Source of the DNA: Carya illinoinensis
Taxonomy: Eukaryota > Streptophyta > Magnoliopsida > Fagales > Juglandaceae
Assembly (NCBI RefSeq): GCF_018687715.1
Contig: NC_056762.1
Span: 34,832,864-34,896,863 of the forward strand
Direction: 5' to 3'
DNA: 64,000 nt
Part shown: piece after piece, positions 11,552-24,590 of the stretch
Position numbering within the stretch: the stretch's first letter is position 1
How the letters are laid out: every line of letters begins with the position of its first letter
Position numbers and translations under genes: made by a program
Notes under the pieces: generated by a model
What the model saw: the letters and a program-made list of their open reading frames with translations, nothing else
What the model was told of the DNA's origin: nothing
Database searches by the model: none

Positions 11552-14500
11552 TATACGTTCGTTTCTGTCTTCCTTTCAATATCCTCAAAAGCTGTCTGCA
11601 ATGCACAAGTCAAGAAGTGTTTCAGGGGTCATCGTAGACTATCATTGTAGATTCTAGATACAAGTATTAAAAGCAAAAAAAATTATCATAAACGATCTTA
11701 AAGTAATGTAAACCCTTGGGGAACTCATTATAAGGAGTACCACAATAATTTTTAAAAAAGTTCCTATATTCTTTCTTTACAGTATAACGCCATTCAGGCA
11801 GTTCATAACATAATTAAAACCGGGTAATTAATTACATCTTTTCAATTATAATCATGTCAATGAGGTTGCGGGTCCTAACAATTGGAGGTTAACCAAGTTC
11901 TAGATCCTAGACACTAACCTAAAACAACAAAGCAACTCTGTTTAATATCCTTGGGTGCAGGGAAGCATCTTTGCCAACAACATATTTAGATCACAAGAGA
12001 AAGTCTATTTGGGATGACATTCTGGAGAAGATGGAGTGTTGAGCTGGATGGAAGAGGCTGTACTTGTCAAAGGGAGATTGAATTACTTTGATCAAGAATA
12101 CTTTTCCAAATTCGCCAACTTATTGTATGTCCCTTTTCACTACACCAATGCGTGTTCCTCAAAACATAACTATGTTCAATGAAGCTCTTTTGGAGAAATG
12201 GTTAAGGAGGTATACTTCTGAAAGTGAAAGTATATGGCACGTGGAGGTGGAAGCTCAATATGGATGCTTGTGGGATGGATGGATCTGTTAAAAAGTTAAA
12301 TGGGACATTTAAGGTTGGACTTTGGAAATACATTCAGATGTTGCTAAGGGAAGTTTTCCCATTTGACTAGATATGAGGTGGCAATTTATCAAGTGCAATA
12401 TGGGTTTGCTCGTCAAAAAAGCTTCAGTGGTGAACCATCTACAATTTTCCAATGGTTCTCATCAGTGGGATGTTGGTTTTATCAGAGCAGCATGGGATTA
12501 TGAGGTAGATATTCTTACATCTCTTTTGGATGGTAAACTCTATCGAAAACTACTTTTGGATAGCTTGTATTCCACCCATTTAAGACATTGTGAGGAAAGG
12601 CTTTCTGGGTTCTCTCAAAGCAAGGGGCATTCATAGATAGATCATTCTATAAAGTTATGCCCTAAAATGATAGATCATCTTACCCTTCGAGGATTTTTTT
12701 TTTTTTTTTTTTTTAAATGTTGGGAAACCTCTCTAAGGAAGGGCCCTTCGAAGAATATTAGGAAGAGGAAGGCTCCTTTATGAGTGGCTTTCTTTGTTTG
12801 GACGGTAGTTTTAGGGAAGAATCTCGCTTCAAAAACGTAAGGAAGCAGCATATTCTAGTGGTAGATCAATATTGTATATGTGAAAAGTGTAAGGAAACGG
12901 TTGATCCACCTTTGGCTTCATTGTGGGGTTGCTAGAGTTTTATGGAGCCCTATCATCAGTTTGTTTGGCCTTCATTTGCCTCAAATGATTGTGGATCTAT
13001 TAGCCTTTTTTGACCAATCAAAAAACAGAAGATTGGCGCATTGGAAAGGCCAGGCTGCTAGTGCTCATTGAGAAGTAAGCGACTCAGAAAAGTCAGGTGG
13101 TTTTTGGTGGGGAAGAAATGATTGTCATTTTAAGGATTGTGAGAGCACGGTGGAGAAAATCAAGGATCCTTCCTTAATTTCCTTTATATTTGGATGTCTG
13201 CTCACTTTTGCTCTATTTCTGGTTTTCGAGGAATTTCTTGCTCTTTGTTCTTTGTTTGTTTAAGCATAGAATACTCTCTGTGTAGCTAGCTAGGTACCAC
13301 CCATATTTTTTTTCTATTAATGAAATTTTAGCTAGCTTGTTGAAAAGGGGAAACAAAGCCACTCTAATTTAAACCTTATCCCCAATATACGGATGGTCAC
13401 TTCAGGCTATATCTAAGCGTTTAAGAAAGGAATACTTCTTTAATCAGCGCCGAAGCATGTGGTTGTTGTGATTCCACCACATACTTTTTCATATAGACCC
13501 TGACCCTTTAATTCCCAAATTCATATTTTGCACATCAACAGATCCTACAGTGTTGCAAGCTAACATTGTCCTTTTCACCTTGTAGTCTAGCAAGAAGGAT
13601 AATGGTGCAGGTAGATAAAAGTTTCACAAGACAACAAATGATCAAATATTTTAGGCTAATTTATTCTCTCTGGAACATAATATATTCCCTTTATACAACA
13701 AACATGTATAATTTACTCAACCTAGATCCATATTATAAACCTCTTTTTATTAATCAACAGCCCAGTTTTTTGGTTCCTCAAACTTCAAACATTAAAAAAA
13801 AATTAAAATAAAAAAATGATGGTACCAAAATGCCACCTTCTTAAGGTAGGAATAATTGTTGGAAAAAGAATGCTTTACAAAAGACCCATTAGCTAAAGCA
13901 ATTTTCCTTTATTTCCTTACAGGGGCAGGAACAAGCATATGGCTTATCGTCATTAAAATCAACTTAGAACTAAACATAATAACTACATTGGTGACGGAAA
14001 GGAAAACCCATCATGGTAAATGCTTCAAACAAAGCCATATATGTTTACTAAAAGAAATCATTTCGGAAAAAAAGAGCCGATTTCTTCCATGCAAAACCAA
14101 TTCAACCAAAACCCACAATAAGAGTTTAAGCTTTTCTATCTGAACATTGTCCAAGATTGCTAAATAAAACCGACATTCTAACGACTAAAATTCTCAAAAG
14201 CCAAATAATCAGACAAATAAATCATTTAGGTAACTGAAACATGAGAAAGTAAGAGAAATGGACCTTCAAGAAATCTAGATCAGATCTGACGAAATGTGCA
14301 GGAGGTTTAATTTGAGGTAAAGAATTAGGGCCTGAGAATTGATGGCTGTTGAGAGACAAATGCGAAATGTCACCAATTCTCCATCCGATGGGCAATGGGA
14401 TGACGGGAATTTTCGAAATGTTTCAAACTCAACATGGAATCTGGAATCATATTCGACGAGCGAAATCCTCTGAAGACGGTATCGTGTCTTTAAGTACAAC

Positions 14501-14595
14501 GTGGTTCACCAATCAAAGGAAAGGACGTGTTCGTGTGTGTGGGGTCCACACTCCACAACCGTGGGGAAGAGGTCCGATGATTCAGATTTAAAAGA
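11552..14595 (-). other. 5' leader of lipase copy 2 (two UTR exons and one intron)
   Basis: The acceptor at 11596/11595 (ATTGCAG|ACAGC) and the donor GAAG|GTCCATTT at 14264/14263 mirror those of copy 1. Intron segments around 13430-14110 align with copy 1 intron segments around 6380-6800 and 7860-7940, showing that the whole leader was duplicated. The outer limit of the first exon is a guess. Confidence 0.6.
11950..13345 (+). mobile_element. LINE fragment (reverse transcriptase to zf-RVT region)
   Basis: Broken frames on the plus strand read WKRLYLSKGD, LIKNTFPNSPTYCMSLF, VGLWKYIQ, HQWDVGFIRAAWDYEVD and HLWLHCGVARVLW, as in the C-terminal half of L1-type ORF2. Stops, frameshifts and a poly-T run at about 12690-12712 show long decay. 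It sits antisense in the leader intron of lipase copy 2, on the other side of a shared intron anchor from the LINE in copy 1. Confidence 0.75.
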
Positions 14596-15631
14596 CGCGC
14601 CAGTGAGGAGATAGATTGTTGAATGAGTAATGCTACCGCACTTTCATTTTATTTTATTTTTATTTTTATTTTTAATTTAATTTTTTTAATTTTAAAATAA
14701 TAAAAATATTAAAAAATAATATTTTAAAAATATTTTATTAACTTTCATCTTCTATCTAAAACTATTTCATCTCACCTCAAAATCCAAACTTACATTTAAT
14801 GTTACCAGCCCTAAACGTTAGATACAATTTTAATACATTATATATTTTTTTTAAAAAAGGGGATCTATTTATAAAAAAAAAATAATAATAGTATATCTTA
14901 TGGTTTTGTTTTTTCATTTTAACCATTTATATATGTCATTTTATTTGATTTTAGTTACTTAATAGTTAAGAAAATAATTATTAATGTATTGATATATATT
15001 TAAAAATATTTAAAAAAATTTGTAAAGAAAATGAAAATAAAAATACAATTTACACGAAAGGAGCCGATAAATACTGAGAGGCATAGTAGCAGCATCTATA
15101 AAAATAATAAATAACTTGTTCGTATGAATATCAAATTTATCCATCTTTTTCTAATGACTCTACATGATTTAGTCTTATCACTAAAATATCATTTCCGTGA
15201 ATTTATTAATACCCCACGTGCTATATAGAATGGCTCGTTAAGAAATCTTGGCTTTCATGCAGTACTAGCACAATGCCAAACGAGGCCTGGGGCAAAAAAT
15301 TTTTAAAAATATCTTTATATTTTTCTTATGGTTAGGTGCAAAGAAAAAGTAGTTTTCCATTATCAAATCAATGCTCCCATCATATTAAATATGTTACACC
15401 GACTCTATAAATAAAATTTCAGAAAAGAAAAATATGAACATATGACATGACGCATTCATATATAATATTGAACGTGTAAATTTTAGCATACGAAAAAGAC
15501 GAATGTTTCCCCTGCCAATAGACGACAATCACCTCTTTACATACCATAATTCGGAAACTACAACATGACTGGCTGACGTGTAGCCAACCAAATCCATCGG
15601 ACAAAAACAAATGGCGCTTTATACTACAGCT
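14596..15631. other. intergenic spacer
   Basis: AT-rich DNA between lipase copy 2 and the 3' end of the dynamin gene. Around 14640-14810 are traces of a GTTTGG/ATGAGATGA-type MITE end, and 14940-15045 resembles 2930-3060. No gene is seen. Confidence 0.5.
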
Positions 15632-18529
15632 CTACTTGGACCAAGCAACTGTATCGATTTCTTGTTGTGCTGCCCTGTACAACTCCAGCCTCTTTGCGAG
15701 TGCAGTACGTCGCTCCATGATGGCCGGATCCTCGTTCAGTAAGGCTGATAACCGCTTCGGCTGCATCAGGCGGATTTTTAAACCCAAACATCCATCCATC
15801 AGTTTTGCTTAACTAAAGATAGAAACAAAGACGTGATAAGAGGGATCTCGATTCTCACCTCCATTTTACCCAACTCCGTGAAGAAGTGGTCAAGTAGGCT
15901 TCTTTTGGCCTCCCGCACTTGGCAATAAACAATGGACTTGGGAATTGAGTTTCGCAAACTTGCGCATACCTGATTGACATACGACAATACGGTTGTCCCT
16001 GTTTACAGAGGCATCGGATAAATCAGCTAAGAGAAACCGAGGTAAGATAAAAAGACAAGTTCAGGCATAATTGTCATAGTTGTAAGCCTCACCAATTCGC
16101 CTAAGATATGAATCATTGTATCTATCAAAGATTGAATGTGTAGGGTTGCCACCCTTTTCAACATCTTGAGGAAGTTTCCGGAAGAAATCAACTGTCAAGT
16201 AACCACACTCCATATCGACGAGCTGAAGTGTTGCTTTTTTGCTTTCTTCCCTCATCCGATCAAGCGATTCAATTGCTGCATTTCCAACCTCTACTCTGAG
16301 GCCAGGGTACTGTTTCAACTCCTGTGAGTCAAGCAAAATTACACTTACAAAAAAAGCTTGAAAACTTATGATCCTCGATCCAAGAGAAGGCTGAAGGAAA
16401 GGAAAAAATGGGTAAGGGCATCTAGTGCGTATGGCCTTTTTACATGATTGGAAAGAGAAGAAAGAAAACCTCTTCTGACCCGATTTCTGAAGCAGCAAAA
16501 TTTCAACTTTTAAGGGGCTCAAAATCCAATGATGCAAAACGTACATGTATTCTTGAACTGGGCATGGACTTGTGCAGGTGCAGATGCAGGTGGGTGAGGG
16601 TGCATGGATGTTGTGGTATAGGTAGGCAAGTGTTGTCATCAATCAAGCAAGTGAAGGTCAATTGATGCCAAAACGTTTGCCCAAGCTTTTGGCATAACCT
16701 TAAACTACTAGCTTTCTCCAAGATAGGTATAAGGGGCTCAAAAGCTCGAAGTTCCAAACTTTACGATAATATCTATAACTTCAATGTTTTGAACATAATA
16801 TAGGTTAAATACGTCAACTTCCACTTCTGAATTATAACATGTACACAAACTTGCATCAGTTGTTAACTGCCTCTAATACTTCTTTTTTGTCAAAAGAAAC
16901 TGTCTCCCAACTTCACTCCAATTAGGACTTCTGCTATTCCAAATTTTGTAATATTATTCATGGAGGTTCTTAGTGGGATTTGACCCTATAATTACATGCA
17001 AATCTTTATGACCGCACACTGTTTTGTAAAGGTGTCAAGATTTCTGCAAATTTTCAATTTTTTCCATTGACCTCTACAATATATTTCTACCTCTGTTGTT
17101 ATAGGAAAAAAAAAAGGCGAAAATTGGATTATAGATCTATCTTCGTCTTCTTGATTGGACCAAATTTGTTTCTAACATAAGAACAGCACACACTTAAAAT
17201 ATGAGTCACTGCCATGTATATCATTCAATCAAGTCGTTTTAGAAATGCCCATGCTTTTTCTGAGTTAATACTTATGAAAGATTTGATATAATGAAAAGGT
17301 CGTCTAGTTAGATTCATCACACAAAACTTTAAGAAACATTAAGGACAATTATAATGGCAAGAAATAAAATTTGGCATGTCAGGAACATACTAGAGTTTCG
17401 CTGATAGCCTTGTGAATTAGATCCTTCAGTAGGGCATGGACCTGGAACCATGATAAAACATAAATGAGTCGTCAAAAAGCAAGAACCACAATTCAGCAAG
17501 GAGTCAGAATTTGGATATGAAGGAAATTCGGCAACTCTATACCAATAAGATTTCAGGTAAAAGTTTTTCATTATATATTAATCCACTGCCTTTTACAAAG
17601 CCAGGATATGAGACTTTTGGCCAAATCAGGGTTGACTTTCTCAACGAAACAATCAGACCCATTATGTTCCATCTATGTTTAATCTTTCCAAGCAACAGTC
17701 AATTGAACTATTGGGTGAAAACACCACACAAATGGGCAGGCCCATCTACGAGGGCCAAATGGTAACCTTAGCCAGATGATTTCATGATGGTGTTGACACT
17801 GCCAGACAAATCGAACTTCGAAAAACAGGTGTCAATAGGAGTGAGACACCCATCAAATTGGTATATACATCCTACACAGATTGATGGTGATGCCAACACA
17901 ATACTCGGACTGTCTTTTAAAGGTCTACATTGAGATGGTTAATAAGAAACAAAAAGAAGAACCAATTATAAATGGGCATGAAACATATGGCAAGTAGAAT
18001 TTTGGTTCCTCAATATATGTTTCTCCTAAATTTTAATGCATACCGCATCAACAGCTGCTTCAGCAGGACCTCTGATGGTAATTATAGTTGATTCTATGAG
18101 ACGACGATATCCTTGTTCAGGAGCTATTAAATGAGGTTGATATCCATCAGCCTCGGTTATAATCTTCCGTATATTTTCCATTGCAAGTTGCTTGTCAAAC
18201 TGCAACCTTTTAAGAGCAGCAGGAAGCTGGTTATCGAAGACATTGTAAATTTTGTCACCACCAGGACGCCTGCAGACAATATTGAACACAATAAATCAAA
18301 TTTATTATAGAAACTGCATCACAAGGAATCCCCGCTGTCTGCCCATAATCGAGGAAGATGATGAAAATATGAAACTTACACCCCATCAAGATGATCCTTG
18401 TATGTTTGATCAAAAGCACGACAAATCTCCATGATCATGTACAACTTTCCCTGCATGCCATTAGCAATTAATAACTAGTAAATCCTACAGAGATGAGGAT
18501 CTCCTGAAAATAAAGAGGCCAAGTCAAAA

Positions 18530-18623
<94 letters not shown>

Positions 18624-21600
18624 GCCATATTATTACTCAGTTTGATGGTCAAAAGAGCTGAATATTTAAAGGATAAAGCAAGCCAAACTAGTAAGAAAGA
18701 TCAAACTCACTCCAGCATCTGCAGCAACTGGCTTTCCAAGACGACTTAACTCTGTTTCAAGTTCTGAAACTGTTTTGTTAATAAGGGACTGAATGCCTGG
18801 GATTCTGGACTTGATTACAGTTTCTAAATGCTGAAATATGAACCACTCGATCAACTCAGGATATAAACATTAGGACAGAAACATAATAACTAACATCCAA
18901 ATACAACTGCCACATTTTTTCCAAGAAAAACAAAAACTAGAAAGGAAACAATATCGATTAGCCCACCTTGGAAAGCATCTTTGCCAGATGTTCAGAACCC
19001 ATTCTGTGAGCCAGGTGCTTGTATTCAGGGGTATTCGAGAAATATTCACGCTCTCTACGCCGAGCAGCAATCATGTCAACATTCTTGTTAATATCCGCTT
19101 GTGACCGATTCACAACACCAACCCAAGGAAATTTCAGCCGATAAGACTTCCCTTCTAACATCTAAGAAACAAAATATGACTCAAAATTTAGAAAAGCAAA
19201 GCATGTAATGCTTCTAGCTGTATAACATATAGAATTCATCTAAGACATTTAGATAATCTCAATTTTATTGAATGAGCAGGTGCCTATTCATAAATTAATA
19301 CTAGCTAAAGATGTGGCATGGACTGAAATACCAGATCACAACAAACTCAGATATCTGGGAAATAGGGACAGCCAGTCAGGAGAGGGAGAGGGTCCTTGGC
19401 AAAAGTTTGAGGTTACTAGAAAACTATCCCAGTGTACTTTAAAAATGTGGTTTCTCTGGACCCCTCTCAAAGTTATCAGCACCTATTATCATGTATATGT
19501 AATGTATCAGGCCTAGTGGCATAAATATTCCCATCTTAATTAATAAGACATCCAGGAGGCAGGAACCATTGGACCCTCTGATGGACATGATGCAGATAAG
19601 TGGCGCATTCCACATATTAAACAAGACAAGCATTCAAGAAAATCACAATTTATTGAACAATTTTTTTTTTTTTTCCTTCTCTTTTGTAAGCATACACTGA
19701 AGCATCACAAATCATTCTGGGTCATAGATCGAGTCAACTTACATCCACTGCATCAGTACCCTTATCCATAAGATCAATCTTTGTCAACACCCCAAGGGTC
19801 CTCTCCCCTGCAAAATGAAAATGGTAAATCAAGAACTAGAACATTGAAAGAGCCCCTCCTACACATGATGAAAACGGCACTCAATGGGGTATACATGAGC
19901 TGTGAAAAGAGAAAATACTGTTGAAAGAAACGATATTGGGGTTACCTGTAGGGTCTACTTCACGTGAGATTTTGATAGCGTCGGATGTAGCAAGATCTTG
20001 ATTAGCAGGTGAAATGGCCAGAATTATACAGTTGGGCTGCATAAAAGTACAGAAGACAAAATAACAACATAGAAATTTAGCTTCTAAATCATAAATAAGG
20101 ACAGGCTAAAATGCAAAAGAATTACTCCTAACATAAACGGTGAAAAATCATTAACTCATGGAGAATTTAACCCAAGAATGGACGAGCAAAATATAGGAAC
20201 CACATTGATCAACAAAACAATAGGAACCACATTCATCAACAGAAAAATATGTGAATAAAAAACAAAAGGGTATAAACATAATAGGAAAGAAGTCTAACAG
20301 AATAGTTTGAGCCTCTTTTTTTTTTTTTTTTTTTTATAATCAATAAGAATTTAAATACAGAATGCAAAAAGCACAATCCACCTCTGGTTTCCTAGAAATT
20401 GCTTACTAAAAACTAAACTCTTAAGGAGTTTACCATCTTCAGGGCAATGTGATACTAGAAAACCACAGGTAGAAGCTCTGAACTCAGAAGATAACCAACA
20501 TATTAGATAAGAATGAAAGACTGTGAAGTACCAATTTAGGTTTTGATTCTCCTTGTCCTCTTTTTCTCTAAGATTAGAGAGGAAAAAAGGGTCTCCAGTT
20601 CCATATCCACAATCTAAAAGGACCAGAAGAATATTTGGCTATGGTTTGGTAAGTCCAATTTCATACTTTTTCAACTTCCAAACCATAAATCTTTCAATCT
20701 CAAATATTTTTACTATATCAATTATTCCAACCATTTACCTAGATTTCAGTGAAAAGTCAAAAACACCAAAACAAAACTATCCTAAAAATAATATCTAAAA
20801 AACTTTTCCCCTCTTCCCATCTACTTTCACAAATCTCAATACAAAACACATTTCAAGAAAAATGTTCAGATTTTCCTATCTACCCTTACAAAACCCAGTA
20901 AAAAACGCATCTCAGAATTTCTTAACCAAACATGGCCCTTATATTTAGGAAAATTATACTTAATTTGATTGATTGGTTATTTGCACAAAAAAAAAAAAAA
21001 AAAAAACACTACTTGACACAAATATTACCTTCTCAATGTAGGAGCGAACCATATTCTCAATGTCATGCACAATACTGTCTGGTTGGCCCTCTATAATACC
21101 CAGAAAGTGTTAGATACAATATCCTCTCATTCATATATATACAAAAAAACAATGACTTTTTTGTTGAATAGAAATTAGAAAGCCAAGAAAAAGAAGAAAG
21201 GAGAGCTAAAAGGTTCCAACAGAAAGATAAGCCAGCCAAATAATTCTACAATACTTAGGCAGTTTTTATTTTCTGGAAGAATTGCTGATTTTTCTGATGT
21301 TTGATTGGTACTTTGAAAATGATACAAAAATGGCCTCGTTTGGTTACACAGATGAGATGAAATAAAATGTTTTAAATAGTAATGAATAAAATATTGTTAT
21401 AATATAATTTTTGAATATTAATTTTGTATTGGGATTTGAAAAGGTTAGATTGTTTATTATATTTTGTATGGGGATTTGAAAAAGTTGTAATGATGAGTTG
21501 AGATGAAATGAAATGAGATTTTTGGTTTTGTGTAACCAAACAATGCCTTTTCAATGTTTGGTTGCATTGAAGATAATTAACTTAATTATATGACTTATCA

Positions 21601-24590
21601 ACAACAATTTGATTCATCATATTAATATACTTTAAAAATATAGAAAACCTAATAACTTTTAATATTATTCACACTTACAAAAAATTTTCAGTAAAAACTT
21701 CGTTGTAATAATAACCCCTTGGTATGAGTTTACTAGAAATAGAATAATCCGTTACTTTTTTCATCCATCACCATCAACATAAAAACACATACCCAATCAT
21801 AGACCACCAAGTGTTAATTTAGTTTAAGAATTATTTAAATTTTTTTATTGGTATCGGGCGTCCTGGAACAACGTCCAGACTAATCCCTAGGGTGCGCAGG
21901 CCCTTAGCAAGGAGTTTCCCGCAAGTGCACCTCGGGTAATTCAAGAGAAAAATCCCTCAGTCTAATAGCTCCTAGAGATTGTTTGCATCCAAGGGGATTT
22001 AAACCTTAGACCTAAGGGGAGGATACCCCCAAGTCCAAGGCCTTTACTACTTGAGCCAACCTCTAGGGATTTTAAGAATTATTTGATTAAATTTTTTTAA
22101 TAAATAAAAATACATTTTTATAATAAAAAGTGAATTTTATACTTTTAAAATATATTTTTATTATAAAAAATATTTAATTAGATTTCTTAAAAAAAAAATC
22201 AACATGTGGCAGTTTATGGCTGAGCCACGTGTTTTATTTGAGCAAAAAGGGTCTACCTTTTGTCTGGGTAGAGAAGAATGCGTGAAGCAAGGAGTCGAAA
22301 AGGAGCAAATCATTTTCCACCCTAGACACAAGATTTTCCTATTGACCCAGAAGTCCTTTTCCATTGACCTCTATTTTCCGCCCTTTCCAAACAGACCAAG
22401 AAATGAAAGCATTTCCCCCAAACATATTTCAGCCGAAACAAAAACAGCCTCAGTGTGTAGATGCTTTTTTCAGTTTTTTAATGAGTCTTTTATAGGAACA
22501 CATTTTTTTAATAAGTCACAGCCTAAATAATGAGGGCTTGTGGTTTCAAATTTCCTCTCCTTTCACTTTCTTGTGCTTCTCAGCAACAAAACAGAAAAGT
22601 GACAGAGAAGAATATCAGTAAATGAATCACATAACAAATTCAGAGACAAATGTAGCTTACCAACAGCTACTTTCGTAAGCCCAGGAAGGTCAACGAGCGT
22701 CAAGTTAACAACTGCCAAAAAATTTGAGAAATCAGAATAAAATAAAATAATTGATAAAGAAATCAGAACCAAGTAAATTATAACATTAGAACATATTTTC
22801 CTATACAAAAATTTAATATCAATTAAAACACACACTCAAGTACAAAGGAATGACTTCGTGCCCACATTAGAAAATATTTTCATGCATAAATGACAGATTT
22901 TTTTTTTTTAATCGGTAAAAACGTGTAAACATAAATGATACATTCATGCAGGCAGAGTTAAGAAAGAAAGAACCAAAAATAATTTTGGATTTCTATCTTA
23001 CCATTAGGAGAATAAATGCTGAGATGAATAGGAACACTGGAGATTTGCTTGCTACGGCCAGTCTCTCGATCAGTCTCATCTTGAATCTCCTTCCTTACAG
23101 CAGCTGCACAATATCATTAATGAAGATGTGTAAAGTGAAACAATATTAAAAATGGTTACATTCCTCTCTCTCCCTCCCCATGAATGGTTTGCGTGCATGT
23201 TGTCAATGTATTAAGGTATGGCATGATGTGCCATATGATGATTAGAAAATCTTTAAAGCGGCCTAATAAATTAAAACAAAACATAAATGGCATTTTCACA
23301 TTTCAAACTCAGTCCATAAGTTAAAAACTTTATGAGGATAAAGAAACTTACAAAAATCAGTGAATCTTTTCCTTGGAAGGTGGAGAAACTCTGCATATTC
23401 TCTGCTGCCTTCCTCACTTTTATGGAGCTGCAAGACAAGTGGACGCCGAGTAACAATTCCTGCATATAATTTACACTATTATTTTAACATTCAACATAAA
23501 CAAATAAGGAAACAAACATGTATGTATAAAGTTATGAGTTCCATAAATTACCAGATCCACGAGGTAAGAAGTCCTTTCCAACAATGCTCTCCAACACAGA
23601 AGACTTTCCCGAACTCTGTGGAATAATAAAATACAGAATTAAACTACATTTTTTCTTCAGGCATGGATTAAAAAGGCAAATATTTTCAATGAAGGTTATA
23701 TATTTGAAATCATTATGATCTTTTCCCCTTCAGAAACTTCAAAAAAGTATCTAGAAACTGCCCTGAATGCATAAACCAGAGAAATAATAACAATCATCAT
23801 CCTAACTCATCAAGTGCGTTAGCTGACGGAATAAAGAAAGTTCATACATGGATTTGTAAATGAGGCAAAAATACAACTCAATAAATTATAACCATAAAAA
23901 GTTAAGTTTAAGTGGATCTACAAATCTAATTGACCGCTCTACTAGGACATGTTAAATGTGGAAAGCACCAAGAATTGAGTAGCAGAACAAATAATAAATA
24001 TCATCCTCAAACTGTTCAGTAGCCCCCGGACAGCAACGAATACTGATCAGGAGGACTTGAGGAGATAATTAAAATCCAAAAGCGCTTTCAGAATCATTTG
24101 ACATCTAAGCAACAGAATCGGGAGCTTTAAATGCCGGTAATAATTTTATTGTTCATAAAGCGACCATTGATGGACAACTTCATTTTTTTCGCTTTTGATA
24201 AACCGAAATCTAATTTATCCAGCTTGGTAAAAGGCACAGAAGTTCTAATAGGATCCCAAAGAAATTTAAAAACACGAACAAACCTACGCAGACGGATATT
24301 GAATGTTTCCAAAACAATTGGAAGAATCCATCATTTTTCACAAAATACGAGAGAGATTTGAGAGAGATCAGCTCAGGCTACCAACCGAAGCTCATAGAAT
24401 AGAACAAGCTTGGGCTTCCTCTGTGCAAGAGGGAGCAGAGAGAGACAGATAGAGAGCTGACCTGGCCACCGACGACGGCGATCGAGGGGAGGGAGTCCCA
24501 TAGAGTGGGCAATGCACTGGCTTCACCGTGGTCACCTAGGGCGGTACAAGCTCTCTGGATTCTGTTCACCAAAGAGATCAAGTTCTCCAT
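15632..24590 (-). CDS. DRP1A: dynamin-related GTPase, DRP1A type (phragmoplastin)
   Basis: Sixteen coding exons (5' to 3'): 24590-24462, 23615-23552, 23459-23352, 23103-23002, 22711-22661, 21090-21029, 20036-19946, 19807-19743, 19161-18967, 18830-18711, 18450-18380, 18269-18044, 17441-17391, 16321-16093, 15998-15859, 15760-15632. All have GT-AG borders and sum to 1833 nt, 610 aa, the length I recall for Arabidopsis DRP1A. GTPase motifs are intact: GGQSSGKSS (41-49, split by intron 1), Thr68, DLPG (142-145), TKID (211-214), NRSQ (242-245). The middle domain and C-terminal GED follow, with no PH or proline-rich domain, as in class DRP1. These proteins polymerise on the cell plate and plasma membrane and act in cytokinesis and clathrin-mediated endocytosis. 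The N-terminus [20 protein letters not shown] separates it from DRP1C and DRP1E types. Introns hold two MITEs, a SINE and a microsatellite. Confidence 0.95.
18532..18620. repeat. compound (TG)n(GA)n microsatellite
   Basis: About 29 bp of TG repeats pass directly into about 60 bp of GA repeats. The tract lies in the dynamin intron between exons 10 and 11 and is likely to be polymorphic in length. Confidence 0.95.
20637..20937. mobile_element. MITE in dynamin intron 6
   Basis: Inverted ends GGCTATGGTTTGGTAAG (left) and GGGCCATGTTTGGTTAAG (reverse complement of right) enclose about 260 bp without coding capacity. The ends resemble the other GTTTGG elements, but the core is less AT-pure. Confidence 0.5.
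21332..21547. mobile_element. MITE in dynamin intron 5
   Basis: Strong terminal inverted repeat: GGCCTCGTTTGGTTACACA on the left and GGCATTGTTTGGTTACACA as the reverse complement of the right end. About 216 bp, with ATGAGATGAAAT runs near both ends. It is the best preserved member of this family in the window. Confidence 0.72.
21837..22070 (-). mobile_element. tRNA-derived SINE with 14 bp target duplication
   Basis: On the minus strand it begins near GGTTGGCTCAAGTAG (box A-like), carries GGTTTAAATCC (box B-like) about 45 bp further on, and ends in an A-rich tail after CCAAT. TTTAAGAATTATTT is repeated exactly at 21823-21836 and 22071-22084. These are the features of a Pol III SINE inserted by LINE machinery. 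It is in dynamin intron 5. Confidence 0.85.

Noticed and set aside
16322..16642. Extra N-terminal 107 codons on the dynamin exon at 16093-16321
   Set aside because: They are intron read-through; an acceptor CACAG at 16322 and family conservation place the exon start at 16321.
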